From JAXHUE01 sp034189655 (GTDB taxonomy: Bacteria > Chloroflexota > Dehalococcoidia > E44-bin15), in NCBI GenBank assembly GCA_034189655.1, contig JAXHUE010000045.1:1-6403 (forward strand): DNA of 6,403 nt, in the 5' to 3' direction. A model generated the notes under the pieces. It did not search any database. It saw only the letters and a list, made by a program, of their open reading frames with translations, and had not been told where the DNA came from. Each line of letters begins with the position of its first letter. Within the stretch, counting starts at the first letter, position 1. Below are positions 1-5,459 of the stretch, piece after piece. The position numbers were made by a program, and so were the translations under genes.

Positions 1-116
1 GGAGTGGGAGTGGGCGTAGGCGAAGGAGTGGCCGGCGGGCAGCAAGCGGCTGCGGCCACTGCCAGGGTCACTACAAGCAATGCAACGAAGACCATTAGCA
101 CATGCCTATATTTCAT
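1..116 (-). CDS. N-terminus of a secreted or lipid-anchored protein, cut by the left edge
   Basis: Reading the minus strand from the ATG at 116-114 gives 38 codons that stay open to the edge. Residues 1-5 are a short positive n-region (MKYRH). Residues 6-24 are a strongly hydrophobic stretch ending in four alanines, and Cys25-Cys26-Pro follow. From residue 27 a Pro/Thr/Ser linker begins (PPATPSPTPTPT). This order (signal peptide, cysteine, low-complexity PT linker) is typical of surface lipoproteins that hold a folded domain away from the membrane. The lipobox is weak, with Ala rather than Leu at -3, so ordinary signal peptidase I cleavage after the alanines is an alternative. An AAAGGAGG site lies 4 nt upstream and a good promoter lies further upstream, both supporting this start. 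The functional domain is outside the window, so no function can be named. The gene is divergent from the HAD hydrolase gene. Confidence 0.82.
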   Translation of the reverse strand, partial: MKYRHVLMVFVALLVVTLAVAAAACCPPATPSPTPTPT

Positions 117-120
117 CCGT

Positions 121-128
121 CCTCCTTT
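121..128 (-). promoter_or_regulatory. Shine-Dalgarno site of the left-edge lipoprotein gene
   Basis: On the minus strand AAAGGAGG is followed by a 4-nt spacer and ATG at 116. It is a near-perfect match to the anti-Shine-Dalgarno sequence, with a slightly short spacing. It decides the start of the left-edge gene. Confidence 0.75.
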
Positions 129-149
129 CCGTTACGTTTGGGCAGGCCT

Positions 150-179
150 ATTATCAATCCTCTCGTTGCCATTTGTCAA
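150..179 (-). promoter_or_regulatory. SigA-type promoter for the left-edge lipoprotein gene
   Basis: On the minus strand a perfect -35 TTGACA (179-174) is followed, after 18 nt, by GATAAT (155-150), which matches the TATAAT consensus at five of six positions. A 17-nt spacer would give TGATAA instead. Transcription would start near 143, leaving a leader of about 27 nt with the Shine-Dalgarno site in it. The match is unusually good for such GC-rich DNA, and this is one of the few AT-rich patches in the window. Confidence 0.7.
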
Positions 180-226
180 TACCTGCGGACACCTATAAGC
201 GGGCCCCCGGGGTGGCGTTTTCTGGC

Positions 227-256
227 TTTCCCCGGCTGCTCGTTTTGTGTTAGAAT
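227..256 (+). promoter_or_regulatory. Probable extended -10 promoter for the HAD hydrolase gene
   Basis: TGT-TAGAAT at 248-256 matches the extended -10 form TGnTATAAT with one mismatch. The upstream -35 position is poor (TTTCCC at 227-232, 18-nt spacer), which is common for extended -10 promoters. The start of transcription would be near 263, giving a leader of about 20 nt before the ATG at 282. A second, weaker candidate is TATAAG at 194-199, but its best -35 (TTGTCA, 173-178) is only 15 nt away and overlaps the divergent promoter. Experimental start-site data are lacking. Confidence 0.5.
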
Positions 257-281
257 TGCCGTGAGAGGTGGGAAGGCCCCG

Positions 282-992
282 ATGATAAAGGCCGTCTTTT
301 TCGACTTCTACTACACGCTGGTCAATTACTATCCGCCGCGCGAGCAGGTGCAGGCGGAGCTGTGCCGAGAGTTCGGCATAGAGGTGACGCCAGAGGCCAT
401 CCGCCGCGCCATGCCCGCCGCCGACCAGTTCTACTACATGGAGAATGCCCGTCTCCCCGCGAGCAGGCGCCCCGCAGAGGAGAAGGCCGCCCTGTGGACC
501 GAGTACGAGCTCATGCTGCTGCGGGGGGCCGGGGTGGACGCCTCACCGGAGGTGGCCTTCCAGATACTGGCCAAGTTCGGCATGAAGATGCGTGCCGAGG
601 AGGACCACCTCGTCCTCTTCGATGATGTGGAGCCCACCTTGAGCGACCTCGCGCGCCGCGGGCTGGTCCTGGGCCTGGTCACCAACGTGGACTACGATAT
701 CGGCCCCCTCCTTGAGCGGCTGGGGCTCTCTGCCTGCCTGCGCTTCGCGGTCACGTCCCAGGATGTCGGGGTGGGCAAGCCCGACCCCGCCATCTTCCGC
801 GCCGCGCTGGAGCGGGCCCAGGCCCGTCCCGAGGAGGCCATCCACGTGGGCGACCAGTACCACGCCGACGTGGTGGGTGCGCTGAATGCCGGCATCAAGG
901 CGCTCTTCCTCGACAGAGAGGACGACTTCCCCGATGTGAGCTACAGTCCCAAGATAAGGGGCCTGGCCGAGGTGGCCCGTTTCCTGGACTAG
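282..992 (+). CDS. HAD-superfamily hydrolase, haloacid-dehalogenase-like subgroup (236 aa)
   Basis: The HAD fold signatures are in order. Motif I is FFDFYYTL with nucleophile Asp8. Motif II is LVTN with Thr134. Motif III is VGKPDP with Lys166. Motif IV is HVGDQYHAD with Asp191 and Asp196. Residues about 15-115 between motifs I and II form a helical C1-type cap. Such enzymes (COG1011-like) hydrolyse small phosphate esters or, in some branches, C-halogen bonds through an aspartyl-enzyme intermediate in the cytoplasm; the substrate cannot be read here. The residue two after the nucleophile is Tyr10, not the Asp usual in phosphatases. The haloacid dehalogenase branch also has Tyr there (DAYGT). 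The ATG at 282 is chosen because motif I then starts at residue 8 and GGAAGG lies 5 nt upstream; the open frame upstream of it lacks coding character. An in-frame GTG at 261 is less likely. Downstream genes run in the same direction. Confidence 0.9.
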   Translation: MIKAVFFDFYYTLVNYYPPREQVQAELCREFGIEVTPEAIRRAMPAADQFYYMENARLPASRRPAEEKAALWTEYELMLLRGAGVDASPEVAFQILAKFGMKMRAEEDHLVLFDDVEPTLSDLARRGLVLGLVTNVDYDIGPLLERLGLSACLRFAVTSQDVGVGKPDPAIFRAALERAQARPEEAIHVGDQYHADVVGALNAGIKALFLDREDDFPDVSYSPKIRGLAEVARFLD

Positions 993-997
993 GGCGT

Positions 998-1014
998 CCT
1001 GCCGTGCAGGCAGG
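998..1014 (+). other. Small hairpin between the HAD and lipoprotein genes
   Basis: CCTGCC (998-1003) and GGCAGG (1009-1014) can pair as a 6-bp stem with a 5-nt loop. It begins 6 nt after the HAD stop codon. No run of T follows, so it is not a standard intrinsic terminator. It could protect the upstream mRNA 3' end or lower read-through into the lipoprotein gene, or it could be chance in GC-rich DNA. Confidence 0.35.
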
Positions 1015-1030
1015 TGATACCGGCGCAATA

Positions 1031-1041
1031 AAAGGAGGTGA
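1031..1041 (+). promoter_or_regulatory. Full-length Shine-Dalgarno site of the lipoprotein gene
   Basis: AAAGGAGGTGA is complementary to essentially the whole anti-Shine-Dalgarno tail of 16S rRNA. The GGAGG core is 6 nt from the ATG at 1045. This sets the start codon and predicts efficient translation. Confidence 0.8.
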
Positions 1042-1044
1042 CCC

Positions 1045-1572
1045 ATGAAGATAAAGGGGGCTGTCTTTTTGGTGCTTCTCGGCTGTCTTCTGCTCTCGTC
1101 GGCGTGCTGTCCTGTGGGGGGAGAGGTATCCGGGGGGGTCGTGGTGCCCACCGCGGGCTATGTGCCCCAGGGGTGGTATCAGAGCGGGCAGAGCCCCTAC
1201 GGGACGTTCCAGGAGGTGGACGGCACCAAGTGGGGGGTGGTCGAGTACACCGACAGCGATGATTACGACATGGTACAGATATACTACGGCGATGTCCCCC
1301 CTGAGCTCCAGGGCAAGGAGAGCGATGCCACTGCCCTCATCGGCCGCGCGGTGCTGGAGTCGGTCACCTTCACCCCGGAGGAGACCGGCACCATTACCGT
1401 TGCCGGCCACATCGCCGGCTATGCCAAGGCCTACGACGAGTTATACGACGTGTACGACATGGAGATAGTATTCGTCGACGGCGCCACGTGCATCGACATC
1501 TACGCCATATTCGATGCCACCGCCGGAGACGAGAGCCAGGTGATGGCGCTGATAAACAGCATCGACCTCTAG
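1045..1572 (+). CDS. Small exported lipoprotein of unknown function (175 aa)
   Basis: The N-terminus is a lipoprotein signal peptide: Lys2 and Lys4, a hydrophobic core at residues 5-17, then LSSA-Cys21-Cys22-Pro. Cys21 is the likely lipidation site. Ser at -3 is not ideal, and LLGC at residues 11-14 is a less likely, very early alternative. Residues 23-38 are a Gly/Val-rich spacer. Residues about 40-175 look like one folded domain with alternating strands and helices, rich in Asp, Glu and Tyr, with one further cysteine (ATCIDIY). The layout (GW/Y near the domain start, an EYTDSDDYDMVQIYYG strand pair, a GHIAGYAKAY segment and a final helix ending in INSIDL) loosely recalls the Mog1/PsbP-like fold found in many small bacterial lipoproteins; this is a guess. 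The protein is clearly acidic and should sit outside the membrane. The start is fixed by a perfect Shine-Dalgarno site. It lies 52 nt after the HAD gene and 93 nt before the zinc-finger gene. Confidence 0.85.
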   Translation: MKIKGAVFLVLLGCLLLSSACCPVGGEVSGGVVVPTAGYVPQGWYQSGQSPYGTFQEVDGTKWGVVEYTDSDDYDMVQIYYGDVPPELQGKESDATALIGRAVLESVTFTPEETGTITVAGHIAGYAKAYDELYDVYDMEIVFVDGATCIDIYAIFDATAGDESQVMALINSIDL

Positions 1573-1665
1573 CGGCATACCAGAGTGGCCGGGGGGTGAG
1601 AGGCCATCGCCGGGGGCGGGCCCGGTGGCGGTCGAGGAGGGCCTGCAGACGGAGGTGGTAGCGAG

Positions 1666-2004
1666 ATGGCGACGTGTCCCAACTGCAATGGCCGCAAGAG
1701 CTTCCCCGCGCTGGCGCCCATCCTGAGCGAGGAGCCCTGCCCCTCGTGCGGGAGGACTGGGCGTGTCCCCGAGCAGAAGGGAAGCTGGGTGAAGTGCCCG
1801 CAGTGCAACGGCTTCGGCTGGGTGGGGCGCCGCGCCGAGCGTGAGCAGTGCCCGCGGTGCATAGGGGCCGGGATCGTGCCCCCGGCCCCACCTCCGAAGA
1901 GCCCCTACCGCCGCATCGCCGAGGTATCGAGGGAGGAGCCCAGCAGGCCGCCGCAGCTTGAGCAGAGGGGGGACAAGGGCTTCATCACCGGCAGAGATGC
2001 CTAA
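1666..2004 (+). CDS. Small zinc-finger protein with four CXXC pairs, DnaJ-zinc-domain-like (112 aa)
   Basis: Four cysteine pairs are evenly placed at 4/7, 25/28, 44/47 and 62/65. Pairs three and four (CPQCNGFG, CPRCIGAG) fit the DnaJ repeat CXXCXGXG exactly. Pair one (CPNCNG) and pair two (CPSCGRTG) fit it partly. In DnaJ/Hsp40 four such repeats bind two zinc ions and hold unfolded protein, but here there is no J domain and no C-terminal substrate domain. The whole protein is the zinc module plus a Pro-rich, charged tail (residues 70-112) that is probably disordered. It is likely cytoplasmic; a role in chaperone, disulfide or nucleic-acid binding is possible but unproven. GGAGGTGG at 1651-1658 supports the start. 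Its stop overlaps that of convergent mfd by 4 nt. The preceding 93-nt gap is G-rich and shows no obvious promoter, so it may be read from upstream. Confidence 0.85.
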   Translation: MATCPNCNGRKSFPALAPILSEEPCPSCGRTGRVPEQKGSWVKCPQCNGFGWVGRRAEREQCPRCIGAGIVPPAPPPKSPYRRIAEVSREEPSRPPQLEQRGDKGFITGRDA

Positions 2005-5000
2005 GACTGGCCCGCCATCTGCCCCAGCACCCCCAGGAGCGCCCCCTGCCAGGGGCGGCCCAGCCGCTTGGTGTCGAGGCGCACCTGGCTGGCCCCTATC
2101 CTTATCCCCTCGCCCCTGGTGACCCCGCGGGGCATCCTTTTGCCCTCTGCCACCCTCACCACGATGGAGTCTGCCTCGGTGGTGATGGACTGGCACCCGG
2201 CTTCCTGGGCCAGCACCTTGACCCGTACCGCGTAGAGCAGGTTCTCCGCCGGGGGCGGCAGCGGCCCGAAGCGGTCGCCGAGCTCGGCCCCGATGTCTGC
2301 CGCCTGTGCCGCGGTTGAGACCCTGGCCAGTCGCTGGTAGATGGCCAGGCGGGCGTCGGGGTCGGCCACGTACTCGCTGGGGAGGTAGGCCGCCAGCGGC
2401 AGGTCGATGGTGGGCGCACTGGCCAGTGCACCCCCCTTCGCCCTGGGGGCGCCCTCCTTGAGCTCGGCCACGGCCTCGGCGAGGAGGCGGCAGTAGAGGT
2501 CGAAGCCCACCGCCCCGATGTGCCCGCTCTGCTCCGGCCCCAGCAGGTTGCCGGCGCCCCTTATCTCCAGGTCGCGCATGGCGATGTGGAAGCCCGCCCC
2601 CAGCTCGGAGGCCTCGAAGATGGTCTCCAGGCGGCGCTGCGCCTGGGGGGTCAGGCGTTTCCCGCGGGGGTAGAGGAAGTAGGCGTAGGCGCGGACCGAG
2701 CTGCGGCCCACGCGGCCGCGGAGCTGGTAGAGCTGGGAGAGCCCCAGCCTGTCCGCGTCGTTGACGATGATGGTGTTCACGTTGGGCATATCGAGCCCCG
2801 ACTCGATGATGGTGGTAGAGACCAGGCAATCGATGGTGCCCTCGGCGAATGCCGTCATCACCCGTTCCAGCTCTGCCTCCGCCATCTGGCCGTGGCCGAT
2901 GGCCACCTGGGCCTCCGGGACCAGCTCGGCGAGCCGCCGCGCCATGCGCCCGATGGAGGCCACCCGGTTGTGGACGAAGAAGACCTGGCCGCCGCGGTCG
3001 AGCTCCCTGAGGATGGCGTCCCTCACCAGCCTCTCGTCGAACTCGGAGACGTAGGTCTTGATGGGGAGCCTCTCCTCCGGCGGGGTCTCCATGGTGCTCA
3101 TATCGCGCACCCCGGAGAGCGACATGTAGAGGGTGCGCGGGATAGGGGTTGCGCTCAAGGTGAGCACGTCCACCTCCTGTCGCAGCTGTTTCAAGTGCTC
3201 CTTGTGGGCCACCCCGAAGCGCTGCTCCTCGTCGATGATGACCAGGCCCAGGTCCCTGAACTGCACGTCCCGCTGCAGCAGGCGGTGAGTGCCGATGACG
3301 ATGTCCACGGCCCCCTGTTTCAGGTCGGCGATGACCTCCTGCTGCTCCCGTTCCGAGCGGAAGCGGCTCAAGACCTCCACCCGGGCCGGGAATGCCGCCA
3401 GGCGCTCGCCGAAGGTGGCCAGGTGCTGCTGGGCCAGCACCGTCGTGGGCACCAGCACCGCCACCTGGAGGCCGTCCATGACCGCCTTGAAGGCCGCCCT
3501 CACCGCCACCTCGGTCTTTCCGTAGCCCACGTCGCCGCACACCAGGCGGTCCATGGGGTGAGGCCGCTCCATGTCGGCCTTGACGTCGGCCACTGCCAGG
3601 GCCTGGTCTGGGGTCTCTATGTAGGGGAAGGATGCCTCCATCTCCTCCTGCCAGATGGTATCCCTGGAGAAGGCGTGGCCCGGGGCGACCTCGCGGGCGG
3701 CGTAGAGGGCGATGAGCTCCAGGGCCAGCCTCTGGGCCGCCTCCTTGACCCGTTGCCTGGTCCGGGCCCACTCCTGGGTGCCCAGGCGGGAGAGGGCCGG
3801 TGCCGTGCTGGAGGGGCCTATATAGCGGGCTATGCGGTCCATCTGGTCCGTGGGGCAATAGAGGCGATCCTGGGCGGCGTACTCCAGTACCAGGTACTCG
3901 CGCTCGTTGTCGCCGTAGCGCAGGGTAGTTGTCCCGATGAAGCGGGCGATGCCGTGCTCAACGTGCACCACGTAGTCGCCCACCGCCATCTCGGAGAGGA
4001 AGGCGGCGTGGCGCACCGGGTGTCGGCGCACCTGGCGGCGCCTTTTGGCCACGCCGAAGAGCTCGCGGTCGGTGAGGAGGGCCAGGGTGTCCAGGGCCCA
4101 GCCCTGGGCCAGCGAGCCCTGCACCAGGGCCAGGGCCCCTGGAGGTGGCGGCCCTGCGAGGTGAGAGAGCACCGGGGCGATGAGTGCCTCGTCGGCGAGG
4201 AGCTCCGAGAGGCGTCGCGCCTGGTGGGACACGATCACGATGCGCTTGTTTCCCGCCCGCATGGTATGTATATCGTGGAGGAATGCCGCCAGGCGGCCCC
4301 CGAACTGGGGCACTGGGGAGAAGATGGGGGGGGTGTAGTCATCGCCCCCCCGCCACCGCTCCAGGAGCAGACGGCGCGCCGTGCCCTCGATGCGGCGGGC
4401 CAGCTCGGGCCAGGGCAGGTAGGGAGGGGGGAGGTCTGGGGGCAAGTGGCCGCGCGCCGTCTGCTCCCCCCTTATCTCCTGGGCCTGGGCGTCGAGCTCC
4501 TGTGCCGCCTGCTCGATCTCCTGGGGATAGAGGAGGACGACCAGCGCCTCCCCGTCCAGGTAGTCGAGGAGGGTGGCCGTGGCGCGGTGTCCCTCGTGGG
4601 CGGGGACGATGGCGACCTCGTGGGCGAGCTGCTGTGAGCGCTGGGTGGCCGCGCTGAAGAGGCGGATGCTGGCCACCTCGTCTCCGGCCAGCTCGATGCG
4701 GGCCGGCAGCTCGCTTGCGGGGGGGTAGACCTCGATGATGCCGCCGTGGTGGGAGAAGGTGCCCGGCACCTCCACCGTGCCCTCGGGCCTATAGCCCATG
4801 TCCTGCCATCGGGCCAGGAGCCCGTCGACATCGACCCTCTGCCCGGTGGCGATGGTGTGGGTCATGGCGTCGAACTCACCGGGGGAGAGCGTAAGCTGGG
4901 CCAGGGCGTAGGCCGAGGCGACGACCAGCGGTGCAGTCTCCCCCTGCCGCCCCCCCCGGAGCGTGTGGAGGGCCCTCACCCGTCCCTGCGCGGTGGTGGC

Positions 5001-5282
5001 ATCCGGGGCCAGGGGCTCGTAGGGGAGGGCGTCCGGCTGGGGGAAAGGCAGGGCCTCCACGCCCCAGGCCAGGAGCTGCTCCTGGAGGTACCGTGCCTCC
5101 TGGTCTCGCGCTGTCACCACCAGGGTGGGCCTGCCCGTCCTGCGGGAGAGGTGGGCGACGAGGGCAGGTGCGGCGGCGTCCAGGGCCACCGTCCGCTCAC
5201 AGCCGCCCCTTTCCAGCCCTGCCAGGAGGGCGTTTGCGGCCGGCGACTCGTCGATGAGGGGCAGCAGAGATTTTAAATTCAT
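2001..5282 (-). CDS. mfd: Transcription-repair coupling factor Mfd (1093 aa)
   Basis: Mfd removes RNA polymerase stalled at DNA damage and brings in UvrA to start nucleotide excision repair. Residues about 1-330 form the UvrB-like domains 1a/2/1b. Residues about 432-500 are the RNA-polymerase-interaction domain, starting MAVGDYVVHVEHG. The SF2 translocase follows: Walker A GDVGYGKT at 583-590 (Lys589), DEEQ at 684-687, SAT at 710-712 and motif VI QLRGRVGRS at 853-861. Next come the TRG segment around 895-925 (RDLEIRGAGNLLG) and a C-terminal autoinhibitory domain. The length is a little below E. coli Mfd (1148). All translocase motifs are intact. The ATG at 5282 is chosen because AGGTG lies 4 nt upstream and the protein then begins MNLKSLLPL, as is usual. 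An upstream ATG at 5333 would add 17 unlike residues. Two UvrA-contact positions appear altered (see findings). The gene is divergent from proB and convergent with the zinc-finger gene. Confidence 0.97.
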   Translation of the reverse strand: MNLKSLLPLIDESPAANALLAGLERGGCERTVALDAAAPALVAHLSRRTGRPTLVVTARDQEARYLQEQLLAWGVEALPFPQPDALPYEPLAPDATTAQGRVRALHTLRGGRQGETAPLVVASAYALAQLTLSPGEFDAMTHTIATGQRVDVDGLLARWQDMGYRPEGTVEVPGTFSHHGGIIEVYPPASELPARIELAGDEVASIRLFSAATQRSQQLAHEVAIVPAHEGHRATATLLDYLDGEALVVLLYPQEIEQAAQELDAQAQEIRGEQTARGHLPPDLPPPYLPWPELARRIEGTARRLLLERWRGGDDYTPPIFSPVPQFGGRLAAFLHDIHTMRAGNKRIVIVSHQARRLSELLADEALIAPVLSHLAGPPPPGALALVQGSLAQGWALDTLALLTDRELFGVAKRRRQVRRHPVRHAAFLSEMAVGDYVVHVEHGIARFIGTTTLRYGDNEREYLVLEYAAQDRLYCPTDQMDRIARYIGPSSTAPALSRLGTQEWARTRQRVKEAAQRLALELIALYAAREVAPGHAFSRDTIWQEEMEASFPYIETPDQALAVADVKADMERPHPMDRLVCGDVGYGKTEVAVRAAFKAVMDGLQVAVLVPTTVLAQQHLATFGERLAAFPARVEVLSRFRSEREQQEVIADLKQGAVDIVIGTHRLLQRDVQFRDLGLVIIDEEQRFGVAHKEHLKQLRQEVDVLTLSATPIPRTLYMSLSGVRDMSTMETPPEERLPIKTYVSEFDERLVRDAILRELDRGGQVFFVHNRVASIGRMARRLAELVPEAQVAIGHGQMAEAELERVMTAFAEGTIDCLVSTTIIESGLDMPNVNTIIVNDADRLGLSQLYQLRGRVGRSSVRAYAYFLYPRGKRLTPQAQRRLETIFEASELGAGFHIAMRDLEIRGAGNLLGPEQSGHIGAVGFDLYCRLLAEAVAELKEGAPRAKGGALASAPTIDLPLAAYLPSEYVADPDARLAIYQRLARVSTAAQAADIGAELGDRFGPLPPPAENLLYAVRVKVLAQEAGCQSITTEADSIVVRVAEGKRMPRGVTRGEGIRIGASQVRLDTKRLGRPWQGALLGVLGQMAGQS

Positions 5283-5328
5283 GGCACACCTAATGGAGGC
5301 TCGCCGCGTGCAGCGGGCCCCTCCTTCC

Positions 5329-5337
5329 AGCATAGCA
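5329..5337 (-). promoter_or_regulatory. Weak candidate -10 for mfd
   Basis: On the minus strand TGC-TATGCT resembles an extended -10 (TGn plus four of six TATAAT positions), about 47 nt upstream of the mfd start codon. No -35 is recognisable at the right distance. Another option is TATTAT on the minus strand at 5431-5426, inside the proB -10 region, which would give a leader of more than 130 nt. I cannot choose between them from sequence. Confidence 0.25.
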
Positions 5338-5401
5338 CAAGGCTGACCCGTGCCGCCACTCGCCCCGGTGGGGTGCTGCCCTGTGTAGATAGGGGCCTTG
5401 C

Positions 5402-5430
5402 TTGTTCGGCCCAGTGCTGGCTGCTATAAT
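5402..5430 (+). promoter_or_regulatory. SigA-type promoter for proB with perfect extended -10
   Basis: TTGTTC at 5402-5407 (first three -35 bases match), a 17-nt spacer, and TATAAT at 5425-5430 preceded by TGC at 5422-5424 form a consensus extended -10 promoter facing proB. Transcription would start near 5437, giving a leader of about 23 nt. It is the strongest promoter-like site on the plus strand of this window. Confidence 0.78.
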
Positions 5431-5438
5431 AGGTGAAC

Positions 5439-5451
5439 TGACGTGAGGTCA
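5439..5451. repeat. Short inverted repeat over the proB start-of-transcription region
   Basis: TGAC (5439-5442), a 5-nt centre, and GTCA (5448-5451) form a perfect 4+4 inverted repeat. It lies just downstream of the proB -10 and before the start codon, where a repressor would block transcription. The arms are short and could arise by chance, so an operator role is only a possibility. Confidence 0.3.
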
Positions 5452-5459
5452 TATTCGCC

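Noticed and set aside
102..281. Longer start for the HAD gene at 102
   Set aside because: The extra 60 residues overlap the divergent lipoprotein start and both promoters, have no HAD similarity, and put motif I far from the N-terminus.
1586..1625. G-rich gap as a G-quadruplex or regulatory hairpin
   Set aside because: There are only three clear G-runs, and a TGGCC/GGCCA stem with an 11-nt loop; neither is strong. Beyond the zinc-finger gene's Shine-Dalgarno site nothing else stands out in 1573-1665.
2040..2057. Hairpin CGCCCC/GGGGCG just after the zinc-finger gene as a terminator
   Set aside because: It is inside mfd coding sequence, has no T-run on either side, and such stems are expected by chance at this GC content.
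1441..3858. An 805-codon open frame on the minus strand, in a different frame from mfd
   Set aside because: It lies inside mfd and crosses two plus-strand genes. Its translation is Gly/Pro/Arg/His-rich low-complexity, typical of stop-poor GC-rich DNA. mfd explains the region with all its motifs.
2520..4637. A 705-codon plus-strand open frame antisense to mfd
   Set aside because: The product is His/Gly/Leu/Val-rich with no recognisable domain and mirrors mfd codons. No ribosome binding site or promoter was seen.
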